Below the pieces are notes generated by a model, which did no database searches, had not been told where the DNA came from, and saw only the letters and a program-made list of their open reading frames with translations. From Mangifera indica (Eukaryota; Streptophyta; Magnoliopsida; Sapindales; Anacardiaceae): a DNA stretch of 64,000 nucleotides. Position 1 is the stretch's first letter. Each line of letters starts with the position of its first letter. Location: positions 53,501 to 117,500 of the forward strand of contig NW_025401155.1 in the NCBI RefSeq assembly GCF_011075055.1. Reading direction: 5' to 3'. Shown in pieces: positions 1 through 13,163 of the stretch. A program made the translations under genes and the position numbers.

Positions 1-276
1 GATACTTTTGTGAAATGTGTTTAGACTTTTAATGAGCTATTGGTTTCTTTTTTGTATAATAGTACTAGTATTGTTACAGAATATGGTTATTGAATAAGCC
101 ATATTTAGAACGATGCAAAGTTTGGAAACAAACTTGCACATCCATAAAGTCTCTTTTGTGGTTTTTGAAGCAGTGATATATTCAGCCTTTGTAGTGAAGT
201 CAATTGTGGTTAACTATTTATAACCCTTCTAACTAACCCTTCCTCTAGATATATGAAAATGAACCTTAACATAGAT
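1..276 (-). pseudogene. Copia RNase H C-terminal fragment
   Basis: Read on the minus strand, this segment contains a decayed Ty1/copia RNase H end: a TTKAEYITASKTTKETLW-like stretch matches the usual plant Copia T-EAEY-AA-EA-KEA-W block. It has stop codons and no usable start. It continues the reading of the Copia relic to its right (from 2602), from which it is separated by the Gypsy solo LTR at 277-2601. The rest of the element's 3' end lies beyond the left edge of the window. Confidence 0.75.
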
Positions 277-2601
277 TGTAACACTCATCTCCAAGTATAT
301 ACGCTTACCCGAAATATGTACTCAAAAAGGCACATCACTTTAAAATTTATCGAAACAATTGCAATGGTAATAAAATGCATGAGACTTATCATAATTAAAA
401 ATCGTAATCCCAAATGTATCATATATAGTTAAATAATAATATGTGTCTACTATCTAGTTTTGCAAACTCAAATATTTATGAAACACTAAAAAGTCAACAC
501 AATAAAAATAAATGACATCTACAAATCAAATTGACAAAAATGCCTTTAACCTATGTAACTACTCAAGCTGACTTGCTAACTTCGTCACTGCCCTATTACT
601 CAATCAATCTACCTACAAAATTATAAGGGAAAACTACAAGTAAAACACACTCATTAAGTAGTTAAAGAGATAACACATTATTAAATAATATTTCCCGAGT
701 GTCATATATTTATATACATTGTGGTATTCCAAATATTTACCTGACATCCCTAATGCCTATTCGATTTACTTGACACCTTATGCCTAATCTCACAATCAGT
801 GTCATCCCTGATGACTTATGTTCAACGATGTATAATGATACCCCGATGTCTAGTGAAAGGATGTGACATCCCTGATAACAACTATAAGGTGTATCTTGTA
901 TATGTGTCAATCGACTTTAGGGTTGACGTTAAATAAACGATCACACAAACTAACCTTATCGCTTTCACTGTCACACCATACACAATTCAATGGAATAATC
1001 ATCTACACAGTGTTCGATAATACGTCACATTACACACAACTAGGTGACAAGTCATACTACACATAATTCAATGACGAATCCATACTACAATAAACCCGAT
1101 GGAACATACACTTCACACACAACTTGGTGGTAAGGATATTATGTTGCATTGTTAGTGTTTTCGATTTAAAATCATTTTAATCGGGGTTTGTGTTATCGTC
1201 TATATAGTTAAGCACCCTCATAATGGTTTCTATCACTAATACCTTTTGTTTGGACCTTTCCTTTTATCTTTCCTCATATTTATCCTTTTTAGGGGTAAAA
1301 TAGTAATTACAATAACCATATGTAAATACTCCCTTATTCTTACTCCTAAATTCCATTTTTTCCAAAAGTACGTGGGAGTGTATCCATTACACACAAAAGT
1401 GTACTTTTTCTTGCTACACAACTCTATATATGTTACACATAGGTACACAAATTAGGGTAGGATACAAGACCATGTGTCTCATACCACACATGCATGTATG
1501 CCTCCTTAATTTAACACACTCGTAGCAATACATTACAAAGTGAGAAATTTTCTCCCATAAGCACACGACCATGTATCAAGTGACACACGCACATGTGGCA
1601 TCATTTTCTTGAATTTGACTATTTGATTTACCGATTTCCAATCACACAAGAATTCATTCCTTCTACTCTAATTCATGTCTTTCAACATACATTCATTTTA
1701 GACCATTTTATATTACCAAAGTCTATAACAACACTTCCATAGTCAACCATCAACACCAATTACACTTATGAATCATCCACATGAACTCACAGCAACAAGC
1801 TTATAGTCATATTATTCAAAATTTCTACATAAATAGTGAATACACTTATACTTTTATGAAATAAACAACATCAGCCCTAAACATCATCATAAGGACAAAT
1901 TATATACACAAAATTCATACAAACAACTACCAATAAAGGAACATATATTCTAATATATTTGATTAGCTAATCATCAACTATCCATGGACATAACAAGCAT
2001 GACTATAGAGTCTCCCTTGAATGCACATAAAAATTTTTACAACAACATTACAAGAACATGCATTAATTCTAAAAACAATCTGCCTACTTACCTCTTTTCT
2101 AATAATGCTAAGGTTTTTGTGTGGCAAAGACTCCTCTCAACGAACGTCTAACATCTTGCCCTTAGCTCATCTCATAACTCTCAATTTTTTGGAAATATGA
2201 TAAGAATGTGAACCAAAATGTGTTTGGATTCATTTTTATTTTCATAGAAAATAGTGAAACACAGATGCATATTATTTATATACAGTCGTGTATATGGTTA
2301 CACCATAATGATAGTTTTTGAAATTGTCATGAAACCATCCCTTATGTAGAGATTCAAATGCGCTAACTATGCATGGGCATCTACTGTTTATACAAGGTCG
2401 TGATTATCTTTTAGACTTAGCCAAATTATGCATATCATACAGAAAAAGACTATTTTACCTTTTGCCACCACATACATAGGCTTGTGGCAACCTTACGTGG
2501 TCGGGCATCTCAAGTTTTACATATTTAGTCAATTAAACACAAAGGGACACAAGTAGAGTCAAAGAACTAAAATGCCCTTGGACATATATATGGGTGTTAT
2601 A
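277..2601 (-). mobile_element. Gypsy-family solo LTR (minus), inserted in Copia
   Basis: The segment opens with TGTAACACTCATC and closes with GGGTGTTATA, a decayed form of the TGTAACACC...GGTGTTACA ends shared by several LTRs in this window. It contains the alternating 'acacgaccatgtgt'-type words typical of this LTR family (for example near 1565-1590). Copia RNase H reading resumes on both sides, so it is an insertion. The flanking five bases, read on the minus strand, are GTTTA and ATCTA; they differ by transitions only and may be a decayed duplication of GTCTA. No internal domain is present, so it is a solo LTR. Confidence 0.65.
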
Positions 2602-5571
2602 TAAACTTTTTGTCATCAATATATAATTGAAAATCAAAATTTGAATATCTCTTAATGTTTAACTCTAAACACCCATAACTCAAAATTAGATATTTAATTC
2701 TTTTTAAGTATTTAAGGATCGTTTTTATAGTCGACCAATGTTTTTACTTTGGATTGGCTTGATATCTGTTTGTAACACTTATAACATAGGCTATATCAGA
2801 TCTTATACATAGCATTGCATACATTAGTCTAGCTATAACCAACATATAAGACATATTACCCATCCATTGACACTTTTCGTTGGTCTTGAGACCTATATCT
2901 TTTTAAAGATGAAGATCATGAGTAAAAGGCAAAAGACCGCTACTTTAATTTTCCATGCCGAACCTTTTTAGTAATTTTTCTATAGATAACCTGATTATCT
3001 CTTTTATTCTATTTATATAGCTATGAATTCTAATGACATAAATAGCATCTCCCAAATCTTTCATTGAGAAGGTTTAGGATAACCAGATATTGACCTAATT
3101 TATCATTCCAATATCATTATGTATCAATAATATGTCATCTATATACAATATAAGAAATGTGATAACATGATCTTTAACCCATTTATAGACATAAGGTTTA
3201 TTCAGATTCTTTACAAAACCAAGCGATTTCATCATCTCATCAAATAGGATGTTTCAACTTTTTAAAGCTTACTTTAATCCATAAACAGATTGATGTAACT
3301 TGCACATCTTATATCATTCAGTAGCAAATACAAACTTATAGGTTGTTTCATACAGATGTTTTCCTTAATGAATCAATTGATGAATGTTGTCTTAACATCC
3401 ATTTATCAAATCTCATAATCATGGTATGTAGTAATGGGTAGCATTATATTGATAGATTTAATCATAGCTACGGGTAAAAAGGTTTCATCATAATCCAACT
3501 CTTGTCTCTATGTATAACCTTTCCCTACAAGTCAAGCTTTATAGGTCTCTACCTTTCTATCCTTATCAATCTTTCTCTTGAACACCCATTTAAAGCCTAT
3601 AGAAACTATTCCTTTCGTTGGATCAACAAGTGTCCAAACTTGATTAACATACATGATTTTATTATGTATCTAGTATCTAGTATAGTTTTTTCATAACTTT
3701 TAAGAATTATTACTATGATTTATTTTTTTCACTAAGTAGGATTTAAAATCTTACTCATGAAGAAATTCGTATCTAATCAATGTCTCGATATGCTAGAAGA
3801 TCTTCAAATTGGAACCGTTACATCATATGAAAAAGTCTATTAAGAAGACTCTTCTGACTCAACTTGTTCAATCTGAGGCTCTTTGAACTCTCCTTTAAGC
3901 TTTATTCATCTTCCCATATTACTTTCTTGCAAGAACTCTTTCTCCAAGAAATAAGTATTTCTGTTGATCAAAATTCTTTAATTAGTTGAGAAGTAAAAGT
4001 AATCTCCTAAACAATCTTTAGGATATCATATAATTGACTTTTTTTCAAATTTAACATCTAGTTTATCAGTCTTGACTATTCTAATAAAGTTAGACATCCC
4101 AAGATTTTAAGATGGTTAATATTAGGAGGCTTGTCATACCATATCTTATATGGTGTGTTATGGATGGATTTTTACAGTGGTTTATTTAGAATATGAGCTA
4201 CAAAAAGTAAGACATACCCTATAATGACATTGGTAAATCAATAAAGTTTACTATATACTGCACCATATCTAATAGGGCATAGATCCTCCTTTCTAATATA
4301 CCATTATATTATGACATATACGGAGGAGTCAATTAGGATATGATTTTATTTTTCTTCAAATAATCTTGAAATTTCATATTTAAATATTTGCTACCACTAT
4401 ATGACTGTAAAGCTTTAATATTCTTTTTAGATTGCTTTTCTATTTTATTCTTGAATTCTTTAAACTTTTTAAAGGATTTGGATTTCTATTTCATTAAATA
4501 CATGAATCCATACCTTGAATAATCACCAGTAAAGGTAATGAAATATTAGAAACTCTTCTCTTGCCATTTCATTAAATGATTCGCATACATCTGAATGTAC
4601 CAATTCAAGTAATTTTTTGGATCTTTCCTCTCTATTCTTAAAGGCTGATTTGGTTTTTTTTTCTTATAGACATGATTCACTAGTTGGATAGGGTTTATAA
4701 CCTAATAGGCTTAAAATCTCATTTGTCTTTAATCTCATTATTCTATTATCTCTCATATGACCTAATCTGTGATGCCAAAGTAACCTTGGGTTAGTTTCTT
4801 CTTGAGTTATTTTATTTATAACAGTATTCATAATACTTATATTATTCAGTTCTAAAACATACAAACTATACATTGTAACCATTTTTACATAGAACAAAAA
4901 CATATTTTATATTTGCAGTAGCTTTAGCAAAATAAAGAACTTTGTACGATCTCAAAATATGTCTAGATGGAAGTGTCAAAGAATAGTTCCCTATAACTTC
5001 AGCTATAACCTTTGCTCTATTCATCATCTTAAACATCACTTTAGTCTTGGAAAATATAGAACTATTATATAAGTCTTACAATGAAACATATATGTGAGAT
5101 GTAGTTGTTGAATCTAATATCCAATAATGATTATTTGAATTAGCTGTTGATTCAAATTTTATTACAAATGAAAGAAATATACCTGCTTTCTTTTCCTTCA
5201 CACCTTGAAGATAAAGAAGACAATTCATCTTTCGATGTTTGTCCTTCTTGTAGTGGAAACATTGCTCCTTGGCTTTAACTTTCTCTCTATTGGTTTCAAC
5301 TTTCTTGAAATTTTTCTTTTTTTTGTCTAACTTTTGAACCCTTTTATCTTCTGCTTCTTTTTTATATCACTAGAAGAAGCAATATTAATTTCCTCATACC
5401 CTTTTCCTTGTTTATAGAACTCATAAATCTCATTCAAAAGCTTTGGAAGCATATGTTCGATTTTATTCATATTGTAATTCATTATAAATAGTTCATAACT
5501 ATTTATAAGTGATTGGAGAATCAAATTCATCTTGAGTTTGTTAGACATTACAACTCTATATACATCCAACT
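2602..5571 (-). pseudogene. Copia pol relic: RNase H, RT, integrase, gag C-terminus
   Basis: This is the body of a decayed Copia element on the minus strand. From right to left it reads: gag C-terminal part (5327-5596, NKLKMNLILQSL...YNMNKIEHMLPKLLNEI); the GAG-pre-integrase motif LWHHRLGHM (4664-4903); integrase debris; the reverse-transcriptase region (2900-3560); and the RNase H block RLMYAMLCIRSDIAYVISV (about 2750-2830). Stops and frameshifts occur throughout. The order gag, integrase, RT, RNase H is the Copia order. The gag reading is broken at 5571 by a Gypsy LTR and resumes at 8490. Confidence 0.8.
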
Positions 5572-6190
5572 TGTAATACTTATAGGTATGTCTCAAGGGT
5601 AAAATGGTTTTTTCGCATGAGTTAACATGATTATGAAAGTTAAAATATGGGTTTTGGGTGACACATGACCATGTATAGTGAGGTCATACCCTTGTGTCAT
5701 GTCATGTTAGCTGGATAAGATGAATCCACATGAAATTCAAATTGAAATGACACACGCCTATGTGTATGTAATGTGTTTTTAATTTATATATGGCATGTCA
5801 CTACTTTTTTGGGATTACGATTTCATAATCCCTAAATCCATGAAATCCCTAAAATTTGAGTAAGGTAGAAAGCTTGACAATTTAGCTATTGTGCAGCAAC
5901 TCTGATGGCTTTGCTCATACGACGTGGTGTTAAGAAAATAGGAGAGAATGAAGCTTGTTTGTGTGTTTTTGTGTCTATAAATTGAGGTGAGTAGGACTTG
6001 TTTCTTTTACCATTTTTATTGTGATGAATTTGATGAATTTAAAGGTACACGTGCATGTTGATAATAAAATTTTAACATGATTGAATGAGAACTATCAGTT
6101 TTATTATGATAATTGAGGTTTGATTGTTTATATAATGTATATAGAATAATCAAACCTTAACCTTTCATGTTGAATGCCCTACTATGATAG

Positions 6191-6236
6191 AGCGCACACG
6201 CATACACATACACACACACGCATACACATACACACA

Positions 6237-6279
<43 letters not shown>
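6191..6279. repeat. (CA)n microsatellite, interrupted
   Basis: A run of CA dinucleotides with a few GC and TA interruptions near its left end. It sits in copy 1 of the LTR duplication. The threonine/histidine-rich reading across it is low-complexity and is not a gene. Confidence 0.95.
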
Positions 6280-6283
<4 letters not shown>

Positions 6284-6305
6284 GCTATGATAGAGCATGC
6301 ACATA

Positions 6306-6308
<3 letters not shown>

Positions 6309-6342
<34 letters not shown>
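6309..6342. repeat. (TA)n microsatellite
   Basis: An uninterrupted TA run in copy 1 of the duplicated LTR segment. The matching shorter tract in copy 2 is at 6770-6793. Confidence 0.95.
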
Positions 6343-6345
<3 letters not shown>

Positions 6346-6710
6346 AATATTTCATTGATTGAATGACTTATTTGCTACAGGGAAAGGTTTCTGGTGTTGA
6401 TGTTTTAATGCATTAAGTTGTTTTACTTTTGAGTTATGATATGATAATTCTGAGTTACATCAATTGGATGCTTAAGAAAAGAGGAGAGAAGGAAACTTGT
6501 TTGTGTGTTTTTGTGTCTATAAATTGAGGTTCTTTTACCATTTTTATTGTGATGAATTTAAAGGTACATGTGCATATTGATAATAAAATTTTAACATGAT
6601 TGAATGAGGACTATCAGTTTTATTATGATAATTGAGGTTTGATTGTTTGTATAATGTATATAGAATAATCAAACCTTAACCTTTTATGCCCAATGCCCTA
6701 CTATGATAGA

Positions 6711-6738
6711 GCGCACACGCACACACACACACACACAC
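6711..6738. repeat. (CA)n microsatellite, second copy
   Basis: A CA run in copy 2 of the duplicated LTR segment, much shorter than its counterpart at 6191-6279. Confidence 0.9.
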
Positions 6739-8489
6739 CCCCTTGCTATGATAGAGCATGCACATATGAAATATATATATATATATATATATAGGAAATA
6801 TTTCATTGATTGAATGACTTATTTGCTACAGTGAAAGGTTTCTGGTGTTGATGTTTTAATGCATTAAGTTGCTTTACTTTTGAGTTATGATATGATAATT
6901 CTGAGTTACATCAATTGGATGCTTAAAGAATGATGTGAGTATATTAACAATATATTCGACATGACTGGAGTGAAAGAAGTTGAGTAAAGGTCAATCAAGG
7001 GGCAATTTCAGGTTAGCTCTTCCAAATTTTAGACTCTTTACACGGTTTTGTGGTATAAGACACACGCTCATGTACATGGTCTTTAGAATTTGGCTTAGTT
7101 TTTTGGTAATCTAATGATCACTCGATGCATTGATCGATTAGTGGTTAACTAAGACATATGAACTTTTTGTGTGTGGTACTAGCACAAATGTGTGTGGGGT
7201 GAAATGACCATCCTTGAGAAATAGTGTTATCAAGAAGAGAATAGAAAATGAGAGTTAATTAAATATCTAAAGGAATACATGCTCGTGTTAATCTAGATAC
7301 ATGCACCTGTGTCGATAAATAAAAGCACACATAGAAAAGCTATAAAGAGGTGGTTGTGAATAAGTTAATTAAAGAGGCACACCCTTGTGTGTCTAAAAGT
7401 ACACACTTGTATGTGCAAAGTAGAATAAAGAAAAGAGAAAGGGAATTAGGCTAAAAGGTTAAGGTTGTCTTGAATAATAAGTATAAAAAGCTCAAGTATG
7501 TAGTGGTACCTCACAAGCCTAAAAGTTCAGTTATAATAGGGCATAAGATATTTTGTTAGGTGGAAGCGAAAGTGAGCTAAGTAAAAGCTCAAGATGGATA
7601 CACGCGAGACATTATAAGATCATTACAAAGGGGCGCCATAAGTATACAACCACTACACCATCCACAGTAAGACATCATACCCGTAATAGGGTATATAGTC
7701 ATAATAGAGCCTAATTAAAATATAGTTGGTGTAGTAAAATAGAAATATAGCTCATATGGCTAAGGTATTAAATCCTTGTATTTAATCCAAACTGATCGGC
7801 CTAATATACAACTTTAGTTATAACTTTCAGATTCAAATGCTTCTACTAAGTTTAGTTAGGTCATGTTAGATAGGAATCCAAATGAGTGGTTCTTTAATGA
7901 CCGAGTGGGACATAGTCTACCGAGAGCTATGATATATAGCCTAGACTATCCTTGAGTACAATATGGGTATAGAGACAGTATATAAGACTAGTCATCATCC
8001 ATAGGAGTTTAATGCCGACTCTGGATTACAGAGTTAGTATGGTATGGTTTAACAACATTTTGGGGAATTTAGTAAAAATTATCAGTTTATTCTCTTACTT
8101 ATTGAGTGTTTCACCACTCACTTCCCTACTTTCATATGTATAGGTACAAGTGATTGTAATGACTACGAGATAGACAACTGTCCACAAGTGTAAATATTGA
8201 GAACAATTCAGTATTTTCAATTTTTTTATTTTATTTAGATTTTCATAGATGTAGCAGACTACATATATTATCTTTTTAGTTTATGGTTTCATATTATGTC
8301 ATCTTTTGAACACTTCCGAGTTAGTTTTGACAAAAGGGTATTTCAATGATTTACTAGTTTTGATAAATGAAGTTTTATTTAATTGTTTTGGGTTATTATT
8401 ATTGGTTTTTTTTATTTAATGCATTCTTAAAGTAGTTAATCTAGTGACGCTTTCCTTCGAAAGGTAGTATTTTTGCAGGGGGTGTTACA

Positions 8490-8830
8490 TAACTACTTTA
8501 GATGTTAATCATTTTTATGATATGATCATCAAGAGACATTCCTTCCTTTAGTCTTATTTCAAAAAATGTTGCACATAATTCATATTCGACGACTTATGAT
8601 TTTTCGCCATATAATTCTTTTAAGGCAACAAGGATGTTGTATGCATTCTACATATTTTCATGTTTTGTTTGAAAATCTTTGTTCATCGAAGCCAACATAT
8701 AGCTTTGGACTCTTAGATTTCCTCTTGCCAAGTTTTGAAAACTTCATTTTCTTGTTCTATAACAGTGTACACTCCTCTGGAAATTATTCAGAAATTTTCG
8801 TTAGACTAAATTTCTAATAGCAAATTGAAT
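8490..8830 (-). pseudogene. Copia gag N-terminal relic
   Basis: Read on the minus strand this gives a decayed Copia gag: an MNKDFQ..HENM region, then LKELYGEKS and YELCATFFEIRLKEGMSLDDHIIKMIN, with stops between. It joins the gag piece at 5327-5596 once the solo LTR at 5572-8489 is set aside, so the two pieces were one coding region. Confidence 0.7.
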
Positions 8831-10572
8831 TCTTATTAAATTTAATCAACCTCAAATAATAGAAATCTTGGTTAATTAAATTTAACAAGAAAGAAACTAT
8901 TTCCATCTATATTCTTGTATAATACTCAATTCATATTTTTTACCCTTCGCTTTGGATGCCTCACACAATAAAAATTTTGGTACCTTCAACTAGTTAAATT
9001 CAAACCATTACATTTTCTTAAAATGATATTCTTATCATGTCCTCGCATAATAGAATCTTGGTCAATAAGAAAGTATCCATCCAAGAACAAGATAAACCTA
9101 ATTCCATGACATTAAGTTCATATTCCTCACACAATAGAAATCACGGGTTATTAAAATTTATGTCAAAGAATTTAGTTATCCCATAATGATGGGTTTTGAT
9201 TTAATACATTTTTTTTTAGGGAAATTTAGGTTTAATTTGAATGAATTAAGTTTAGTTTTTAATTTGTCATGCATATATCACATATATGCAAAAATTAGAA
9301 CATGGTGCAAAGATCATAAGGTTTCAAAAATATATCTTAAAGGCAAACTATTCACCTAGGTCTACATCTTTGATCAACTATCAAAATATGCTTAGGTCTT
9401 CGTCTAACTGGTTCAATTACATTTAAAACTTAGGCACACATACTCGATATAGTGAAATAAATGAAAAAAATTAATAATTACATATCTTTCAACAAAAGAA
9501 TATTACATTCTAATTATTTTAACATTGAAAAATTATGAATTACACCCATAATTATCACAAATAATATCCATCCATTAACTAAATAATATTTAATAAATAT
9601 TATAAACTTATTCATAATAAAAATAAATATTAAACACTTAATTAATCTCATCAATTATAAACACAATAAAATTACATTGATTTAAGGACTTAATAATAAA
9701 TACATAATGCATATAATTCAAATATTCATAATATTTGTTTTAAATAACAATTACCTAATATTAGGACATGATTGCATGTACACTTATGCAATATCATATT
9801 ATTATATTCAACTTCACATCAACTTTATATCAATTCTCATATTCAATCAACATTAAATACTAGTTGATATTTGTATATAATTTATCGTTTAATCAACATT
9901 AAAACTAAATCATGCATTATCTTTCATGGCACATATATATCTCGTACCATTCATCATGTCATTTGAAGCCTGTTTCACCATATATCCATCTTGCATCCAA
10001 AATCACTTTAATCAACATTCAAGCTTATGCATTTTAAAAAACAAAATTTTAATTTCAACATTTCAAAAACAATACGTATGTAAATCAATATTTCTCTATA
10101 TATTAGGCATTTTCCATACATACATCCAACATATATGTCCTTAAGTCACATGTTTTATGTACTCTACATAGAAACATCATTAAAATGCAATGTATATCAA
10201 TGTATACACCATGGTTGAAACATGCATGCCAATCATTTATGTCGAAAATCAATTTACAAGCTAAATAAGAACATGCATATCATATTCAAGCACATATATA
10301 CATGTATCCCATGAACCTTTCATCACACACATGGCTTAAATGATGTGCTCTTCAACTTAAAATCATTGGGACACAAAATAAGCATCAAAACCTGGCCATT
10401 CTAACTTGGCTAAGAGATACATTACCAAAACAAGCTTGAAATGTTGATTTTAAGGCAAATCCACAACATACATTTATATCCGTATTACCTATACATACCC
10501 TTATGCATAAATAATACAAAATTAGCTCAAAATCAAACATCCAAGGAGCTTAAAAATGGCTCTGATACCATT
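8831..10572 (-). other. Copia 5' leader region, AT-rich, no gene seen
   Basis: This lies between the gag relic and the primer-binding site of the Copia element. It is very AT-rich and gives only short chance open readings. At 10560-10572 the plus strand reads CTCTGATACCATT, the complement of a TGGTATCAGAG primer-binding site for initiator-methionine tRNA, which marks the inner edge of the element's 5' LTR. It is long for a leader, so a further insertion that I cannot delimit is possible. Confidence 0.45.
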
Positions 10573-11850
10573 TGAAAGATTAAATATAAAGATGATGATG
10601 GAAAACCACATGCATGAACCATTCATGCAAGAATCAATGCCACACATAGAACTATGTGAGAAAGGTAAAAAATATACCTTCCCAAAGCCTGTTTATTTGA
10701 TGAAGATGATAAGTGGCTCATTGCAAAATCTTTATTTATATAATAGCCACCTTAATTTTAAAATATTACTTTCACACCCATATAACATTTTATATGATAT
10801 TTCTTTTATTACCCTTGGAAGGTGCTAGCCAACCTTGGATAATCAGTTCTTACTCTCTTAAATGTTCAGTTTATTGGTATAACTCTTTAGGTTCACTATG
10901 ACATAATTATGAGCCCTTTTTGGATGATTTAAAAAATATGTCCAAAAACTTATTAACTATGGTAAACATCTAGCAATGTATCATAGTCCCTAAACCATGA
11001 TTAAAAAAATACTCAGTCGTACCTAATTTTTGATCATCTGTCCCATAAAAGTAAGATCCTTTCATTGTTAAATCTTGATCATAACTTCAATACTCTATGA
11101 ATTGTCAATCATATTTGGAATGTGTCATCACGAATATATTTCATATGACTTATATTACACTATGATAAGACATTTTGGTTTTTAATATTTATCGATGTTT
11201 GTGTAAAAACTCAAAATCGGATAATCTTGAGTTAGTAGGTACTTTAAATCTAATAACTTTAAGTTAACAGATCTTATCTTGATGATTATTCATCTCCACA
11301 TATAGTAATGCACGACTAACATGGTCTTCTTCTATGAAACATGACTAGCTCCACATGAGTGCACTATATGAACCATACGCATTCGTATCAGTTCTGACCA
11401 TGATATCTTAGGTCAAAAGATTATTTTGTACCCTAGAATAATAATACGATAAGTTATTGACTACATTATAATGCAATGTGATTTATCACAATTGGTCATG
11501 TTAAAAAAAAAGATCACTAATTGTTAATCTACACTAATGCCCTAGTGACATGACTATTATCATCATTCACACTAATATTATTTCATGACATTAAACAGAG
11601 ACATTCAGTATATCTACTATGTGATATTATTGCCTAACTAATATCATGTAGGAAATAATTTGATAATCTAATTTTACTTATAAAGTGAATTATTTAGACA
11701 ATTCACATATATACTTTATATTTAAATAGGTAAAGGAAATGATTTATGAATGTGAACAAAAGAACATTTTATTTTATTGATAAATCATATTTACATGTAT
11801 ACAAAATGAAATTTCCTGAAAACAACAACATAAATGGTTTCTAAAACATA
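10573..11850 (-). mobile_element. Copia 5' LTR (minus), approximate right end
   Basis: It begins with TGAAAGATTAAATAT directly next to the complement of a methionine-tRNA primer-binding site, as expected for the 5' LTR of the minus-strand Copia relic. The right end is uncertain: near 11853 the sequence changes to Gypsy LTR material. The matching 3' LTR would lie off the left edge, so the terminal repeat cannot be verified here. Confidence 0.45.
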
Positions 11851-11852
11851 AG

Positions 11853-13036
11853 GTAACACTCTTGAGGGGGTAGTCATGTCTCATACATAAGGATGATACA
11901 TGCTCGTGTATCCCTGATAACACATCTGTGTATGAAAGGTAGAAAAAAGAAAGGAAAAATAAGAACTAGGCAAAGGGCTTAAAGGTCAACCCCAAGAGAT
12001 ATTACAAATAATTTGGGTACATAGTAGTGCCCTATGTGCCAAAAGATGAGTTAATATTTAGGCACAAGGTATAATTAGGGCGAAAGCTAGGTTAAGCTAA
12101 AGATGACATAAGGCTCGAAATGTATCATGTTAAACGTCTTTGGATTGTTACGAGGGGATACCATGAGTACATATTTCATACACCATCTATAATAAGGCAC
12201 ATTTGTAGTAGATTATGGTACCTATACTAGGGTATTTGCTCACAGTAGAGCCTAATTAGGATCATGTTTCAGTGTAATGGATTAACGATTGCTCATATGC
12301 TAAGGTATCAAATCCATATATTCGATTTATTCTAATTGCCTTAGTATATAACTATGAGACATAACTTCTAGATGATGACATTTCCATTGATAAATGATAT
12401 GGTCACACCAAATAAGTATTCGAGAAAATGGTTTCTTAGTGACCAAACAAATCATAATTTGACTCAAAAGTCAAGATATGTAGCCTAGAGGTTTCTTAAA
12501 GTAATATGACTATATTTATGAGTTATAAGACCCATCATCATCATAATGGGAGTTTAGCAACAGACTTTAGATGATAGAGTTAGTATGTGTCGAGCCATAG
12601 ACATTTTGGAGAATAAAAAAAAGTTAGTAATGAAGTCTCTTGTTTACTGAGTGTTTTATCACTCATTCTCTTACTTTCATATGTGTAGGTACATGTGATC
12701 ATGATAGCTACGAGGTGAGCGACGATCAAAGGGCACAGAGTAATGAAGGGCAAGTATGCCATTACATGGTCTTACCAGTTAATGTATTTAATTTATTTTT
12801 ATGTTTTGGCTACAAATATTATGTGGATATTGTTAATGATTTTATGTTCAAGATATCTTTTTTATGCTTCCAACAGTTATGTTCGCAAAAAAGGTATTTT
12901 TGTAATTTACTTGATTTATGAATAATGATTTTATTCAAGGTTTTATATGATTTATTTAGGTATGTATGCATGCTTAAATGGCCTATGTAGTGGCATCTTC
13001 CTCTTGAGAATAATATTCTTGAAGAGGGGTGTTACA
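11853..13036 (+). mobile_element. Gypsy-family LTR, 3' part (plus)
   Basis: From about 11880 this matches the 3' half of the LTR at 5572-8489 (the words around 'catgctcgtgtatc', the 'tagtgccctatgtgcc' region, and the 'tcactcat..ttactttcatatgtgtaggtac' block). It ends AGAGGGGTGTTACA. The 5' half is missing or replaced. Open readings at 12580-12925 are chance readings within this LTR. Confidence 0.6.
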
Positions 13037-13163
13037 GATACCTTATTATAAAAGGAGTAACCCTTTGAGCCTTTTTTAATATTACATAAACATACCAAAT
13101 ACTAAGACACCCCACGTTGATGCATAATAATCACATGGGTATCAAGATCGCATAGACTAGTTG
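13037..13163 (-). mobile_element. Older Gypsy LTR fragment, left of the nested LTR
   Basis: This resembles the minus-oriented LTR at 57918-57965 (GATG.ATAAT..C..GGG.ATCAAG). Its continuation lies at 16489-16770, on the other side of the LTR at 13164-16488, so it is the broken target of that insertion. Confidence 0.55.

Larger units (their letters stand above)
5931..6926 (+). repeat. Tandem duplication inside the solo LTR
   Basis: Two near-identical copies lie head to tail: 5931-6472 (about 542 bp) and 6473-6926 (about 454 bp). Both run from TAAGAAAA(T/G)AGGAGAGA to CAATTGGATGCTTAA. Each holds one (CA)n and one (TA)n microsatellite. The length difference comes mainly from these two tracts and a small deletion near the start of copy 2. 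Confidence 0.9.
5572..8489 (+). mobile_element. Gypsy-family solo LTR (plus), inserted in Copia gag
   Basis: It starts TGTAATAC and ends GGGGGTGTTACA. The same internal words appear in the LTRs at 48100-49060 and 58243-60543. Copia gag reads up to each edge: YELCATFFEIRLKEGMSLDDHIIKM on the right and NKLKMNLILQSLINSYELF on the left, both on the minus strand. The flanks CAACT and TAACT agree at four of five bases, the expected five-base target duplication with one C-to-T change. It is longer than the sister LTR (about 2.9 against 2.3 kb), mostly because of an internal tandem duplication at 5931-6926. Confidence 0.75.

Noticed and set aside
6184..6366. Threonine/histidine and tyrosine/isoleucine repeat reading
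   Set aside because: It is a translation of CA and TA microsatellites.
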